A stretch of DNA of 52,869 nt, taken from NCBI RefSeq assembly GCF_000429365.1, contig NZ_AUBS01000029.1, positions 1-52,869 of the forward strand. The letters run 5' to 3'. The position numbers and the translations under genes are program-made. The notes under the pieces are model-generated. The model searched no databases. It was given only the letters and a program-made list of their open reading frames with translations, and was not told the DNA's origin. Shown here one piece after another: positions 44,497 through 52,638 of the stretch; the first letter of the stretch is position 1; the number at the start of each line of letters is the position of its first letter. Origin of the DNA: Pseudodonghicola xiamenensis DSM 18339 (lineage in GTDB: Bacteria; Pseudomonadota; Alphaproteobacteria; Rhodobacterales; Rhodobacteraceae).

Positions 44497-45885
44497 ATGA
44501 CCAGCCCCCAGCTTTCCCCGAACGATATCCGTACCCTTTTCTCCCGTGCAATGTCGGAGATGTACCGCGATGAGGTGCCTGCCTATGGCACGCTGCTCGA
44601 TCTGGTGGCCGAGCTGAACGGCAAGACGCTCGCCGGCCACCCCGAGGAAAAGGCACGGCTTGCCTCGCTGGGAGAGCTTGAGCGCCTTTCCGAGGAGCGC
44701 CATGGGGCGATCCGTCTGGGCACCGCCGCCGAACTGGCCACCATGCGGCAGCTGTTCGCGGTGATGGGCATGTATCCGGTGGGCTATTACGATCTGTCTG
44801 TCGCCGGTGTCCCGGTGCATTCCACCGCTTTCCGGCCGCTGGAGGATGCGGCGCTGCGGGCCAATCCCTTCCGCGTCTTCACCTCGTTGCTGCGGCTCGA
44901 TCTGATCGCGGACGAGACCCTGCGCGCCGATGCCGAGGCGGTGCTGGCACAGCGTCAGATCTTCACCCCCGGCTGCCTGCGGCTGATCGAGAAGGCCGAG
45001 ACCGAGGGCGGGTTGTCCGCGGAAGACGCCCGGAGCTTCGTCGCCGAGGCGCTGGAAACCTTCCGCTGGCACACCCGGGCCAATGTCGACCATCGCATGT
45101 ACCGCCGATTGCACGATGCGCATCGGCTGATCGCCGATGTGGTCGCCTTCAAGGGACCCCATATCAACCATCTGACCCCGCGCACGCTCGATATCGACGC
45201 GGTGCAGCGGATGATGCCGGAAAAGGGCGTCGCCCCCAAGGCGGTGATCGAAGGCCCGCCGGCCCGCAGGGTGCCGATCCTGCTGCGCCAGACCTCGTTC
45301 AAGGCGCTGGAGGAGCCGGTGGATTTCATCACCGACGGCACCAATGAACCGGGCAGCCATACCGCCCGCTTCGGCGAGATCGAACAGCGCGGCATGGCGC
45401 TGACACCGAAAGGCCAGGCTCTGTACGACCGGCTGCTGGGCGAGACCCGCGCCGCGATCACCCCCGCGCCCGACGGCTCGAATGCCGCCGCCTATATGGC
45501 GAAGCTGCAAGAGATCTTCGCCGCCTTCCCGGACGACCCCGAGCAATTGCGCAAGGACGGGCTGGGGTATTTCCGCTACAGCGTCACCGGCAAGCCGGCC
45601 TCGGCCGCCGATGTCACCCGCGACGCGGACGCCCTGATCGCTGCCGGCCTGCTGCGCGCCGATCCCATCGTCTATGAGGATTTCCTGCCGGTCAGCGCCG
45701 CCGGGATCTTTCAGTCGAACCTCGGCGACGATGCCGCGCAGACCTTTGGCGCCACCCCCAACCGCGACATGTTCGAAACCGCCCTTGGGGCCCGGGTCAT
45801 CGACCTGCACCATTGCTATGCCGAGATCGAGGCAGCCTCGCTCGCCCGGGCGCGATCGGAGCTTGGCCGCAGCGCGGCGGCCTGA
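44497..45885 (+). CDS. hglS: 2-oxoadipate dioxygenase/decarboxylase (DUF1338, HglS-like)
   Basis: The 462-residue protein belongs to the DUF1338/VOC-like family. Metal ligands are visible as His in VPVHSTAFR, His in KGPHINHLTPRT and Glu in RFGEIEQRG; the Arg in STAFR is the substrate-carboxylate contact in the family. It converts 2-oxoadipate to D-2-hydroxyglutarate in lysine catabolism. ATG 44497 begins MTSPQLSPNDIRTLFSRAMS, where family similarity starts. It is followed after 81 bases by amaB, which fits a lysine-degradation operon. Confidence 0.92.
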   Translation: MTSPQLSPNDIRTLFSRAMSEMYRDEVPAYGTLLDLVAELNGKTLAGHPEEKARLASLGELERLSEERHGAIRLGTAAELATMRQLFAVMGMYPVGYYDLSVAGVPVHSTAFRPLEDAALRANPFRVFTSLLRLDLIADETLRADAEAVLAQRQIFTPGCLRLIEKAETEGGLSAEDARSFVAEALETFRWHTRANVDHRMYRRLHDAHRLIADVVAFKGPHINHLTPRTLDIDAVQRMMPEKGVAPKAVIEGPPARRVPILLRQTSFKALEEPVDFITDGTNEPGSHTARFGEIEQRGMALTPKGQALYDRLLGETRAAITPAPDGSNAAAYMAKLQEIFAAFPDDPEQLRKDGLGYFRYSVTGKPASAADVTRDADALIAAGLLRADPIVYEDFLPVSAAGIFQSNLGDDAAQTFGATPNRDMFETALGARVIDLHHCYAEIEAASLARARSELGRSAAA

Positions 45886-45966
45886 TCCCGCCAGACGGCC
45901 GCCTTCCCACAGCTTTGCGCGCGGCGCCGCCGCGCGCGCCCCGTCAGAAGAAAAGGACACGACACG

Positions 45967-47490
45967 ATGCAAAGCAAATCCCTTGCGGCGATCACCGCCG
46001 AGACAATGGCCGCCTGCGGCGTCAGCGCCGCGCTGGATGTCAGCGGCGGCATGGCCGTCGTTTCGCCGGTGACCGGAGAGGCAGTTGCCACTCTTGCGGA
46101 GCATTCGGTGGCTGATGCCGAAGCGGCTGTCGCGCTGGCAAACGAGGCATTCCGGAGCTGGCGGATGATCCCGGCCCCGCGCCGGGGCGAACTGGTCCGT
46201 CTGTTCGCCGAAGAACTGCGCAAATCGAAGGAAGACCTGGGCCGCATGGTGTCGATCGAGGCCGGCAAATCGCCCTCGGAAGGTCAGGGCGAAGTGCAGG
46301 AGATGATCGACATCTGCGATTTCGCCGTCGGCCTGTCGCGCCAGCTCTATGGTCTGACCATCGCCACCGAACGCCCCGGCCACCGGATGATGGAAACCTG
46401 GCATCCGCTCGGCGTCGTCGGCATCATCACCGCCTTCAACTTCCCCTGTGCGCCGTGGTGCTGGAACTCGGCGCTGGCGCTGGTCTGCGGCGATCCGGTG
46501 ATCTGGAAGCCGTCGGAAAAGACCCCGCTGACCGCGCTGGCGGTGCAGGCGGTCTTCGAACGTGCGCTCGCCCGGTTCGGGGGGGATGCGCCTGAAGGTC
46601 TGAGCCAGGTTCTGATCGGTGGCCCGGCAGTGGGCGAAACGCTGGTGGAAAGCGAAAAGGTTGCGCTGATCTCGGCCACCGGCTCGACCCGCATGGGCCG
46701 GATCGTCGGACCGAAGGTCGCCGCGCGCTTTGGCCGCTGCATTCTGGAACTTGGCGGCAATAACGCCGGCATCGTCTGCCCCTCGGCCGATCTGGACATG
46801 ACCCTGCGCGCGGTGGCCTTCGGCGCCATGGGCACGGCCGGCCAGCGCTGCACCACGATGCGCCGGCTGTTCGTGCATGCAAGCGTCTATGACCAGATCG
46901 TGCCGGCCCTGAAGAAAGCCTACGCCTCGGTCACCGTCGGCAACCCGCTGGAAACCCCGGCTCTGGTCGGTCCGCTGATCGACAAGCACGCCTATGACGC
47001 GATGGTCGCGGCTCTGGAAGAGGTCAAGGAGCTGGGCGGCGTGATCCATGGCGGCGAGCGTCAGGATGTCGGCCCCGATACTGCCTATTATGTCAAGCCG
47101 GCGATCGTGGAGATGCCCGAGCAGACTGGCCCGGTCTTCCGCGAGACCTTCGCGCCGATCCTCTACGTCATGAAGTACACCGACTTCGACGATGTGCTCG
47201 AACAGCACAACAACGTCGGCGGTGGCCTGTCGTCGTCGATCTTCACCACCGACCTGCGCGAGATGGAGACCTTCCTGTCGGCGCGCGGTTCCGATTGCGG
47301 TATCGCCAACGTCAACATCGGCACCTCCGGCGCCGAGATCGGCGGCGCCTTCGGTGGCGAGAAAGAGACTGGCGGCGGCCGTGAATCCGGCTCCGACGCC
47401 TGGCGCGCCTATATGCGCCGCGCCACCAACACCATCAACTATTCAAAAGACCTGCCCCTGGCCCAGGGCGTCGTCTTCGACATCAACTGA
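45967..47490 (+). CDS. amaB: L-piperidine-6-carboxylate / 2-aminoadipate semialdehyde dehydrogenase (ALDH7 family)
   Basis: The 507-residue aldehyde dehydrogenase has GVVGIITAFNFPCAPWCWNS (about residues 150-169), catalytic Glu in LELGGNNAGIV and catalytic Cys in GTAGQRCTTMRRLF (about 289-302). The SGAEIGGAFGGEKETGGGRE stretch, then GSDAWRAYMRR, marks the ALDH7/antiquitin group. It oxidises the lysine-derived semialdehyde to 2-aminoadipate, feeding (via a transaminase not seen here) 2-oxoadipate to HglS. AAGGA precedes the ATG. Confidence 0.93.
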   Translation: MQSKSLAAITAETMAACGVSAALDVSGGMAVVSPVTGEAVATLAEHSVADAEAAVALANEAFRSWRMIPAPRRGELVRLFAEELRKSKEDLGRMVSIEAGKSPSEGQGEVQEMIDICDFAVGLSRQLYGLTIATERPGHRMMETWHPLGVVGIITAFNFPCAPWCWNSALALVCGDPVIWKPSEKTPLTALAVQAVFERALARFGGDAPEGLSQVLIGGPAVGETLVESEKVALISATGSTRMGRIVGPKVAARFGRCILELGGNNAGIVCPSADLDMTLRAVAFGAMGTAGQRCTTMRRLFVHASVYDQIVPALKKAYASVTVGNPLETPALVGPLIDKHAYDAMVAALEEVKELGGVIHGGERQDVGPDTAYYVKPAIVEMPEQTGPVFRETFAPILYVMKYTDFDDVLEQHNNVGGGLSSSIFTTDLREMETFLSARGSDCGIANVNIGTSGAEIGGAFGGEKETGGGRESGSDAWRAYMRRATNTINYSKDLPLAQGVVFDIN

Positions 47491-47522
47491 CACCGCCTGT
47501 TTCCTGGGCAATCAATGACTGC

Positions 47523-47562
47523 CCCGGCCCGCCATGCGCATCCCCTTGCGCGGCGGGCCGGG
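47523..47562. terminator. strong bidirectional terminator between amaB and the MerR gene
   Basis: CCCGGCCCGCC (47523-47533) pairs perfectly with GGCGGGCCGGG (47552-47562), extended by an inner GCGC/GCGC stem after a two-base bulge, 15 base pairs in all with an eight-base loop. It lies between convergent genes, 32 bases after amaB and 43 after the MerR gene. Confidence 0.75.
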
Positions 47563-47605
47563 TGCCCCACAGATCGGCGCCCGCCACGCGCATCGCCGCT
47601 CTGGC

Positions 47606-47998
47606 TCAGGCCCTTCGCTTCAGAACCGCGCGCATGATCCGCTTGAAGCGGGGACAATCCAGATGGTTGGAGGCAGAGCATTGGGCGATATGGCGTATCC
47701 CGTCGCGAAGCGCAGTCAGTTCGCCGATCTTCCGGTCGATCTTGTCCGCCTGTCGTTCCAATGCCGCCCGGTCCAGTTCCGGCCGCCCCTCCGCCCCGAT
47801 CAGGGCGCGTATCTCGTCCAGGGAAAAACCCGCCGTCTGTCCCAGCGAGATCAGCGCCAGACGGGTGGTGACCTCTTCTTCGAACAGTCTCTTGAGCCCT
47901 TTTCGGCCAGATGAGCGGATCAATCCAATCTCTTCGTAATACCGCAGTTTCGACGCGGGACACCCGCTGAGCCGGGAAAGTTCGGTGATGTCGAGCAT
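47606..47998 (-). CDS. MerR-family transcriptional regulator
   Basis: The 130-residue protein starts MLDITELSRLSGCPASKLRY with the MerR winged helix-turn-helix, then ALISLGQTAGFSLDEIRALI and a long dimerisation helix (about 75-110). The C-terminus has a C-x7-C-P pair (CSASNHLDCP), like the metal loop of CueR-type members, but residues in the dimer helix that set metal choice in CueR or ZntR are not matched. It lacks the four-Cys cluster of SoxR. It is divergent from the pqi operon, with a SoxR-box-like site between, and may regulate both. ATG 47998 is preferred to TTG 48013. Confidence 0.88.
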   Translation of the reverse strand: MLDITELSRLSGCPASKLRYYEEIGLIRSSGRKGLKRLFEEEVTTRLALISLGQTAGFSLDEIRALIGAEGRPELDRAALERQADKIDRKIGELTALRDGIRHIAQCSASNHLDCPRFKRIMRAVLKRRA

Positions 47999-48003
47999 AT
48001 GAG

Positions 48004-48034
48004 TTGACCTCAAGTTGGCTTGAATTCCTATCTG
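48004..48034 (+). promoter_or_regulatory. MerR-type promoter/operator (SoxR-box-like)
   Basis: CCTCAAGTTGGCTTGA (48008-48023) contains the dyad TCAAG-TTGG-CTTGA, and closely resembles the SoxR box CCTCAAGTTAACTTGAGG. It sits between a good -35 (TTGACC, 48004-48009) and a weak -10 (TATCTG, 48029-48034), spaced by 19 bases, the overlong spacing typical of MerR-activated promoters. The promoter reads right, toward pqiABC. Confidence 0.55.
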
Positions 48035-48187
48035 ACCTCGGCGACGCGATTTTCAACCGTGCAGGAGGTTCACAGGCCACCGGACCGCTGCCCACACTCG
48101 GCACAAGCCCCTCTCGGATCGGCGAAACATCCCGGTCGGGCGCGCCCATGGCTTTCCTCACCGCCGCCGGTGCTCTAGGTTGCCGAT

Positions 48188-48838
48188 ATGACCGCGACCA
48201 AGCTTCCTTTTGCTGCATCTTCAGATGTCGGTGATCTCATCGCCTGCCCGACCTGCGACGCGCTGTTGCACGAACGGCCGGTCGCGGTTGGAGAGACCGC
48301 CCGCTGCCCAAGGTGCCACACGGTGATCGAGGCCCCCCGTGCGCTGGCGATGACCCGGATCATCATGCTCGCGCTGTCGGCACTGATACTGATGGTCGCG
48401 GCGATCTTCTTCCCGTTTCTCGAACTCGAGGCCGCCGGCATGATCCGCCGGTCCTCACTGCTCGATACGGTGATGGCCTATTCCGGCGGGTTGACCGAAC
48501 CGCTGACCATTGTCATGGCGGCGCTGATCGTGGTGCTGCCCACGACCCGGTTCCTGGGGCTGCTTTACGTGCTGGCCCCGATGGCCTTCGGCTGGCATCC
48601 CGCCCGACATGCGGCACCGGTGTTCCGCTTTGTCGAACTGCTGCGCCCCTGGGCGATGGCCGAGGTCTTTGTCGTTGGCGTCGCGGTGGCACTGGTCAAG
48701 GTTGGAGGACTGGCGCATATTTCCCTTGGCCCGGCCTTTTGGGCTTTTGTCGCCCTCGTCATCGTGACAGTCCTGAAAGACAATTTCATGAGCAGAGTGA
48801 CGGTTTGGAAAACACTGGACGCCCGCCGCAGATCCTGA
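48188..48838 (+). CDS. pqiA: PqiA-like membrane protein, first half
   Basis: The 216-residue protein has an N-terminal zinc-ribbon (CPTCD... CPRCH, about residues 18-42) and four hydrophobic segments, matching one half of E. coli PqiA. GLTEPLTIVMAALIVVLPTT (about 99-118) and LVKVGGLAHISLGPAFWAFV are PqiA hallmarks. It is an inner-membrane partner of the MCE protein PqiB in inter-membrane lipid transport. The following gene encodes the second half; the two overlap by about 34 bases. Confidence 0.88.
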   Translation: MTATKLPFAASSDVGDLIACPTCDALLHERPVAVGETARCPRCHTVIEAPRALAMTRIIMLALSALILMVAAIFFPFLELEAAGMIRRSSLLDTVMAYSGGLTEPLTIVMAALIVVLPTTRFLGLLYVLAPMAFGWHPARHAAPVFRFVELLRPWAMAEVFVVGVAVALVKVGGLAHISLGPAFWAFVALVIVTVLKDNFMSRVTVWKTLDARRRS

Positions 48839-49428
48839 CCGCCCATCGGGCAGGGCTGATCGGCTGCACCCAATGCGGCAAGGTCCATCACCCGGGCACG
48901 GCGCGATGCGGCCGGTGCGGTGCGGCGCTGGCCCGTTTCAACACCGCCAGCCTGCAACGGGTCTGGGCCTGGCTGATCGCCGGGCTTGTCGTCTATGTGC
49001 CGGCCAATCTCTATCCGATGCTGCGCACCACCCAGCTCGGACGGGAGTATGACAACACGATCCTCGGCGGCGTGCTTGAGCTGATGCATCATGGCGACAT
49101 CGGCGTGGCGCTGATCGTCTTCCTGGCCTCGATCGTCATCCCGGTGTCGAAATTCGTCGCCATTTCCTATCTCGCGCTCAGTATCCCGCATCGGGTGCGG
49201 CTGCCGTCGCACCGGCGCCACCTGCTTTACGAGGTGGTGGAATTCATCGGGCGCTGGTCGATGATCGACGTCTTCGTCGTGGCGATCCTGTCCTCTCTCG
49301 TACAGCTCGATTTCGCGGCGACGATCCGGCCCGGCATCGCAGCGGCGAGTTTCGCCCTCTCCGTCGCCTTCACCATGCTGGCGGCGCTGAGTTTTGATCC
49401 CCGTTTGATCTGGGATGAAGCCGACTGA
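48805..49428 (+). CDS. pqiA: PqiA-like membrane protein, second half
   Basis: The 207-residue product repeats the PqiA half-domain: zinc-ribbon CTQCG... CGRCG (about residues 22-41), AGLVVYVPANLYPMLRTTQL, and GDIGVALIVFLASIVIPVSK. A TTG start at 48805 is inferred since no ATG lies at a sensible place; it could be wrong by several codons. It overlaps the first half in another frame and ends one base before pqiB. In E. coli the two halves are one 417-residue chain. Confidence 0.82.
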   Translation: MENTGRPPQILTAHRAGLIGCTQCGKVHHPGTARCGRCGAALARFNTASLQRVWAWLIAGLVVYVPANLYPMLRTTQLGREYDNTILGGVLELMHHGDIGVALIVFLASIVIPVSKFVAISYLALSIPHRVRLPSHRRHLLYEVVEFIGRWSMIDVFVVAILSSLVQLDFAATIRPGIAAASFALSVAFTMLAALSFDPRLIWDEAD

Positions 49429-49429
49429 C

Positions 49430-51583
49430 ATGGCAGAAGAGACCAACGATACAGACCGCCGCGCGATGGAGAGCCGCAAGATGGACGAGCCCACCCCTTC
49501 AGCCCCGATCGTCGAAGGCCCCAAGCCCTCGTTCTGGCGCAACCTGTCGGTTGTCTGGCTGGTGCCCCTGGCGGCGCTGGCGGTCACCCTGTTCATCGCC
49601 TGGCAAAGCTGGGCGGAACGCGGCACGCTGATCGAAATCCATTTCGAGAACGCCGCCGGCGTCACCGCCAGCGAAACGCTTATTCGCTATCGCGACGTGA
49701 ATATCGGCGTGGTCGAGAAAGTCACCTTCTCGGACGATCTGACAGCGGTCATTATCAATGCCCGGATCGACCGGGCGGTGGCGGCCAAGCTGCCACATGA
49801 CGCCAAATTCTGGGTGGTCCGCCCCGAGGTCTCGGCCAGAGGGATTTCCGGCCTCTCCACCGTGCTGTCCGGCGTCTACATTCAGGCCGCTTTCGAACCC
49901 ACAGACGATGGCAGCGACCCGATCTTTACCGGTCTGGAGCAACCGCCGCTGATCCAGCCGGGCATGAAGGGCACGCGGGTGACGCTGAGCGCGCGGGACG
50001 GCGGCCAGTTGACCGCCGGCGCACCGATTTATTTCCGCGGCATCGAGGTCGGCAATATCGAGGCGCCCCGGCTGCTGGCAAACGGCAACGGGGTTGAGGT
50101 GAACGCCTTCATCTCCGCCCCGCATGACAAGCTTTTGACCTCGGCCACTCGTTTCTGGCTGACCTCTGGCTTTTCCGTCAACTTCGGACCGCAGGGGATC
50201 AACCTTTCGGTCGGCTCGGTCGCGGGCATCCTGCGTGGCGGGCTGACGTTCGACACGGTCTATTCGGGCGGGAAGCCGATCGAGCCCGGCCATGTATTCG
50301 ACCTTTATGCCAGCGAGGATGTCGCACGATCCTCTGCCTTCACCAAACCGCTTGAAAACCCGGTGGATCTGACCGTGGAATTCGACCAGTCCGTCGCCGG
50401 GCTCGCGGTCGAGTCCGAGGTGATCTACAAGGGGCTGGTGATCGGCAAGGTCTCGGCGCTCGGCGCCTTTGTCGAAGAGCGCAATGGCGAAAAGGACGTG
50501 ATCCTGCGCGCCACCCTCTCGATCGACCCGGGGCGGCTCGGTCTCGATCCCGACACCTCGAAGGATGATATCATCGCCTTCTTCGCGCAGGAGGTCGACA
50601 GCGGGCTGCGCGCGCGGCTAATGTCGAAAAGCATCTTCTCGCGTTCGCTCTCGGTCGAGCTGGTCGAATTGCCCGATGCGGCGCCGGCGCATCTCGATAC
50701 CTCCTCGGCGGTGCCTCGCATCCCCTCGGTCGCCTCCGACATTCCGGATGCGGCGGCCACCGTCCAGGGCGTGATGAACCGGGTCGGCGCCCTGCCGATC
50801 GAAGAGCTGATGCAACAGGCCATCGCGACGCTCTCCTCGATCGAAAGCTTGGCCGGCGACGAAAAGCTGCGCGCCGCCCCCGATGCCTTCGTCAAGCTGA
50901 TAGACGATGCGCGCGGCCTGGTGGGCAGCCCGGATGCCCAGGCCCTGCCCGGCGAATTGCGCAGCGCCATCGAAGAACTGCGCGGCGTCGCCGAAAACCT
51001 GCGCACCGCCGAGGCGGTGGGCAAGCTGGTCACTGCGCTGGATTCGGCCACCGAGGCCGCCAATACAGTCACCGATGTCGCCAATTACTTCGACCAGAAG
51101 ATTGCCGGCGTGCCGGGGCTGGTCGATGGGCTCAACCAGTTGACCGCCAAGGCCAACTCGCTTGATGTCGAGGAGTTCGTGACCGCCGCCACCGCTTTCC
51201 TCGACAGCACCCGCGCGCTGATCGACCAGGACAGCACCCGCGCCCTGCCCGCAAGCCTGTCGAGCGCGCTGGACCAGGCCCAGGCGGCCCTGGCCGAGTT
51301 GCGCGCTGGCGGAGCGATCGAAAACGTCAATGACACACTTTCCTCGGCCCGCGATGCAACCGCAGCGGTGCAAGAGGCGGTCGCCGGCCTGCCCGATCTT
51401 GCCCAGCGGATCGACCGTTTGGTAAGCCAGGCCCAGGATGTGCTGGCCGGCTACGGCCAGAATTCGCGCTTCAACCGCGAAACGCTCGATGCGCTACGCG
51501 AACTTCGGACGACGGCGCAGGCCCTGACCAACCTTGCCCGCACGATTGAGCGGTCTCCCAATTCCCTTCTGTTCGGACGGTAA
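49430..51583 (+). CDS. pqiB: PqiB-type MCE-domain lipid transport protein
   Basis: The 717-residue protein has a short cytoplasmic N-terminus, one transmembrane segment (LSVVWLVPLAALAVTLFIAW, about 40-59), and three MCE domains (about 65-155, 180-240 and 300-400), the first starting GTLIEIHFENAAGVTASETL. The C-terminal 270 residues are an alpha-helical, Ala-rich coiled-coil-like region. It forms the periplasmic tunnel of the Pqi system. ATG 49430 follows the pqiA stop by one base; ATG 49415 is an alternative start inside the upstream gene. Confidence 0.93.
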   Translation: MAEETNDTDRRAMESRKMDEPTPSAPIVEGPKPSFWRNLSVVWLVPLAALAVTLFIAWQSWAERGTLIEIHFENAAGVTASETLIRYRDVNIGVVEKVTFSDDLTAVIINARIDRAVAAKLPHDAKFWVVRPEVSARGISGLSTVLSGVYIQAAFEPTDDGSDPIFTGLEQPPLIQPGMKGTRVTLSARDGGQLTAGAPIYFRGIEVGNIEAPRLLANGNGVEVNAFISAPHDKLLTSATRFWLTSGFSVNFGPQGINLSVGSVAGILRGGLTFDTVYSGGKPIEPGHVFDLYASEDVARSSAFTKPLENPVDLTVEFDQSVAGLAVESEVIYKGLVIGKVSALGAFVEERNGEKDVILRATLSIDPGRLGLDPDTSKDDIIAFFAQEVDSGLRARLMSKSIFSRSLSVELVELPDAAPAHLDTSSAVPRIPSVASDIPDAAATVQGVMNRVGALPIEELMQQAIATLSSIESLAGDEKLRAAPDAFVKLIDDARGLVGSPDAQALPGELRSAIEELRGVAENLRTAEAVGKLVTALDSATEAANTVTDVANYFDQKIAGVPGLVDGLNQLTAKANSLDVEEFVTAATAFLDSTRALIDQDSTRALPASLSSALDQAQAALAELRAGGAIENVNDTLSSARDATAAVQEAVAGLPDLAQRIDRLVSQAQDVLAGYGQNSRFNRETLDALRELRTTAQALTNLARTIERSPNSLLFGR

Positions 51584-51586
51584 CCC

Positions 51587-52147
51587 ATGACACGCATTGC
51601 CCCTCTGCTCCTGCTTGCTCTGGCCGCTTGCGGCGACACCACGCCGCGTTACCTGATCCCGACGGCAACCGAAGCCCCCACCTCGCGGATGGCGCTGCGG
51701 GTTGCCTCGCTCGAGATGCGGCAGGTCTCGCTTCCCGCCTATGCAGGGGAGGATCAGATCCTGAGGGAAGAAGCCAGTGGCGCACTGAAACCCGTCAAAA
51801 GCGCACTCTGGGCCGACACACCCAGCCGCGCCATTACCCAGCAACTGGCCGACGGTCTCGCCGCAAGCAGCACCGCGCAGGTCGCCGCCGAGCCCTGGCC
51901 GCTGTCCACCCCCGCCCAGGCCCAGGTCGCGGTGCGGGTGTCAGAGCTTGCTGCGCGTCTGGACGGGCAATTGCACCTGAGCGGGCAATTCGCCATCTCC
52001 TCCTACGACAGGATCATCCGCGAACGCATCGTTCCCTTCAGCATCGCCGTCCCGCTGGCAGGCGATTCGCCGGCACAGATCGCCCAGGCGACCGGAATCG
52101 CCATCGACCGGCTGGGGACAGAGATCGCGACCAATCTGCGCCGCTGA
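51587..52147 (+). CDS. pqiC: PqiC-type lipoprotein (ABC-type transport auxiliary family)
   Basis: The 186-residue protein has a lipoprotein signal peptide, MTRIAPLLLLALAACGDTTP, with the lipobox LAAC and Cys15 as the acylated residue. The rest matches the PqiC/YmbA family (ALRVASLEMRQVSLPAYAGE and ALWADTPSRAITQQLADGLA). It anchors in the outer membrane and docks to the PqiB tunnel. It starts three bases after pqiB and is the last gene of the operon. Confidence 0.9.
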   Translation: MTRIAPLLLLALAACGDTTPRYLIPTATEAPTSRMALRVASLEMRQVSLPAYAGEDQILREEASGALKPVKSALWADTPSRAITQQLADGLAASSTAQVAAEPWPLSTPAQAQVAVRVSELAARLDGQLHLSGQFAISSYDRIIRERIVPFSIAVPLAGDSPAQIAQATGIAIDRLGTEIATNLRR

Positions 52148-52354
52148 TCCTGGCGCACAGACAAACATTTCGGAAAATCCCCCTGCGACCAGCGCAGCGG
52201 GGCGCTCTTGCTCTGCTACCCAAACCAGCCGCAGACTTTCGCCCCATGGCCCTAGCCCTCGCATCCTATCGGGCAGAAAAGCAGCTTCTGCCCAAGGCAC
52301 GGCACAAGGCAACCATAGGGTATTGCAATATATTCCGGGTATTATGAAGGAGAA
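52148..52354. other. non-coding gap before the tRNA fragment
   Basis: About 200 bases with no gene or clear signal other than falling GC content. The pqi operon presumably ends here; no convincing terminator hairpin was seen. Confidence 0.4.
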
Positions 52355-52413
52355 TGGTGCGGTCGAGAAGACTCGAACTTCCACGGGAGTTACCCCACAG
52401 CGACCTCAACGCT
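52355..52413 (-). tRNA. 3' fragment of tRNA-Leu(GAG), probable attachment site
   Basis: Read on the minus strand, AGCGTTGAGGTCGCTG is the anticodon arm with anticodon GAG, followed by the long variable arm (GTGGGGTAACTCCCGTG), the T-arm with TTCGAGT, and the acceptor 3' strand CGACCGC-A-CCA. The 59-base match stops abruptly at 52413: the D-arm and 5' acceptor strand are missing. Such 3' fragments are the duplicated att sites left by tRNA-targeting integrases. The truncated side faces right, so the inserted element lies to the right. Confidence 0.88.
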
Positions 52414-52530
52414 AACGTGCTTCGCACTATCAAGCCCTCAAAATTAAAGAATTTTTCCGGCTAGGCTGCGTCTACCATGATCCAATTGCATCCAGCGCAC
52501 TGATAGCACCTTGGGGCCGAATCCTGCAAG

Positions 52531-52562
52531 ATGTGTGCCAATGTGTGCCAAAATGTGTGCCA
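52531..52562 (+). repeat. triple direct repeat of a 10-mer
   Basis: ATGTGTGCCA occurs at 52531-52540, 52541-52550 and 52553-52562. It lies 118 bases inside the proposed island edge and may be integrase arm-binding or part of the attachment region. Confidence 0.7.
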
Positions 52563-52638
52563 ATCCAAACCGCCCGAGTAGCCTAGCTTGCCCACTCCCA
52601 TAGGATGTGTGATGGTCAATCCAAAGTGGGGTGAGCCA

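Noticed and set aside
44362..47208. A 948-codon open frame on the minus strand opposite hglS and amaB
   Set aside because: It is antisense to two well-recognised genes, is rich in Arg, His, Gly and Asp as mirror frames in GC-rich DNA are, and shows no domain.
48004..48234. A 76-codon plus-strand open frame between the MerR gene and pqiA
   Set aside because: It begins with the -35 TTG of the proposed promoter, has no ribosome binding site and overlaps pqiA in another frame.
52355..52413. A functional tRNA-Leu gene
   Set aside because: The D-arm and 5' acceptor strand are absent, so it cannot fold as a tRNA.
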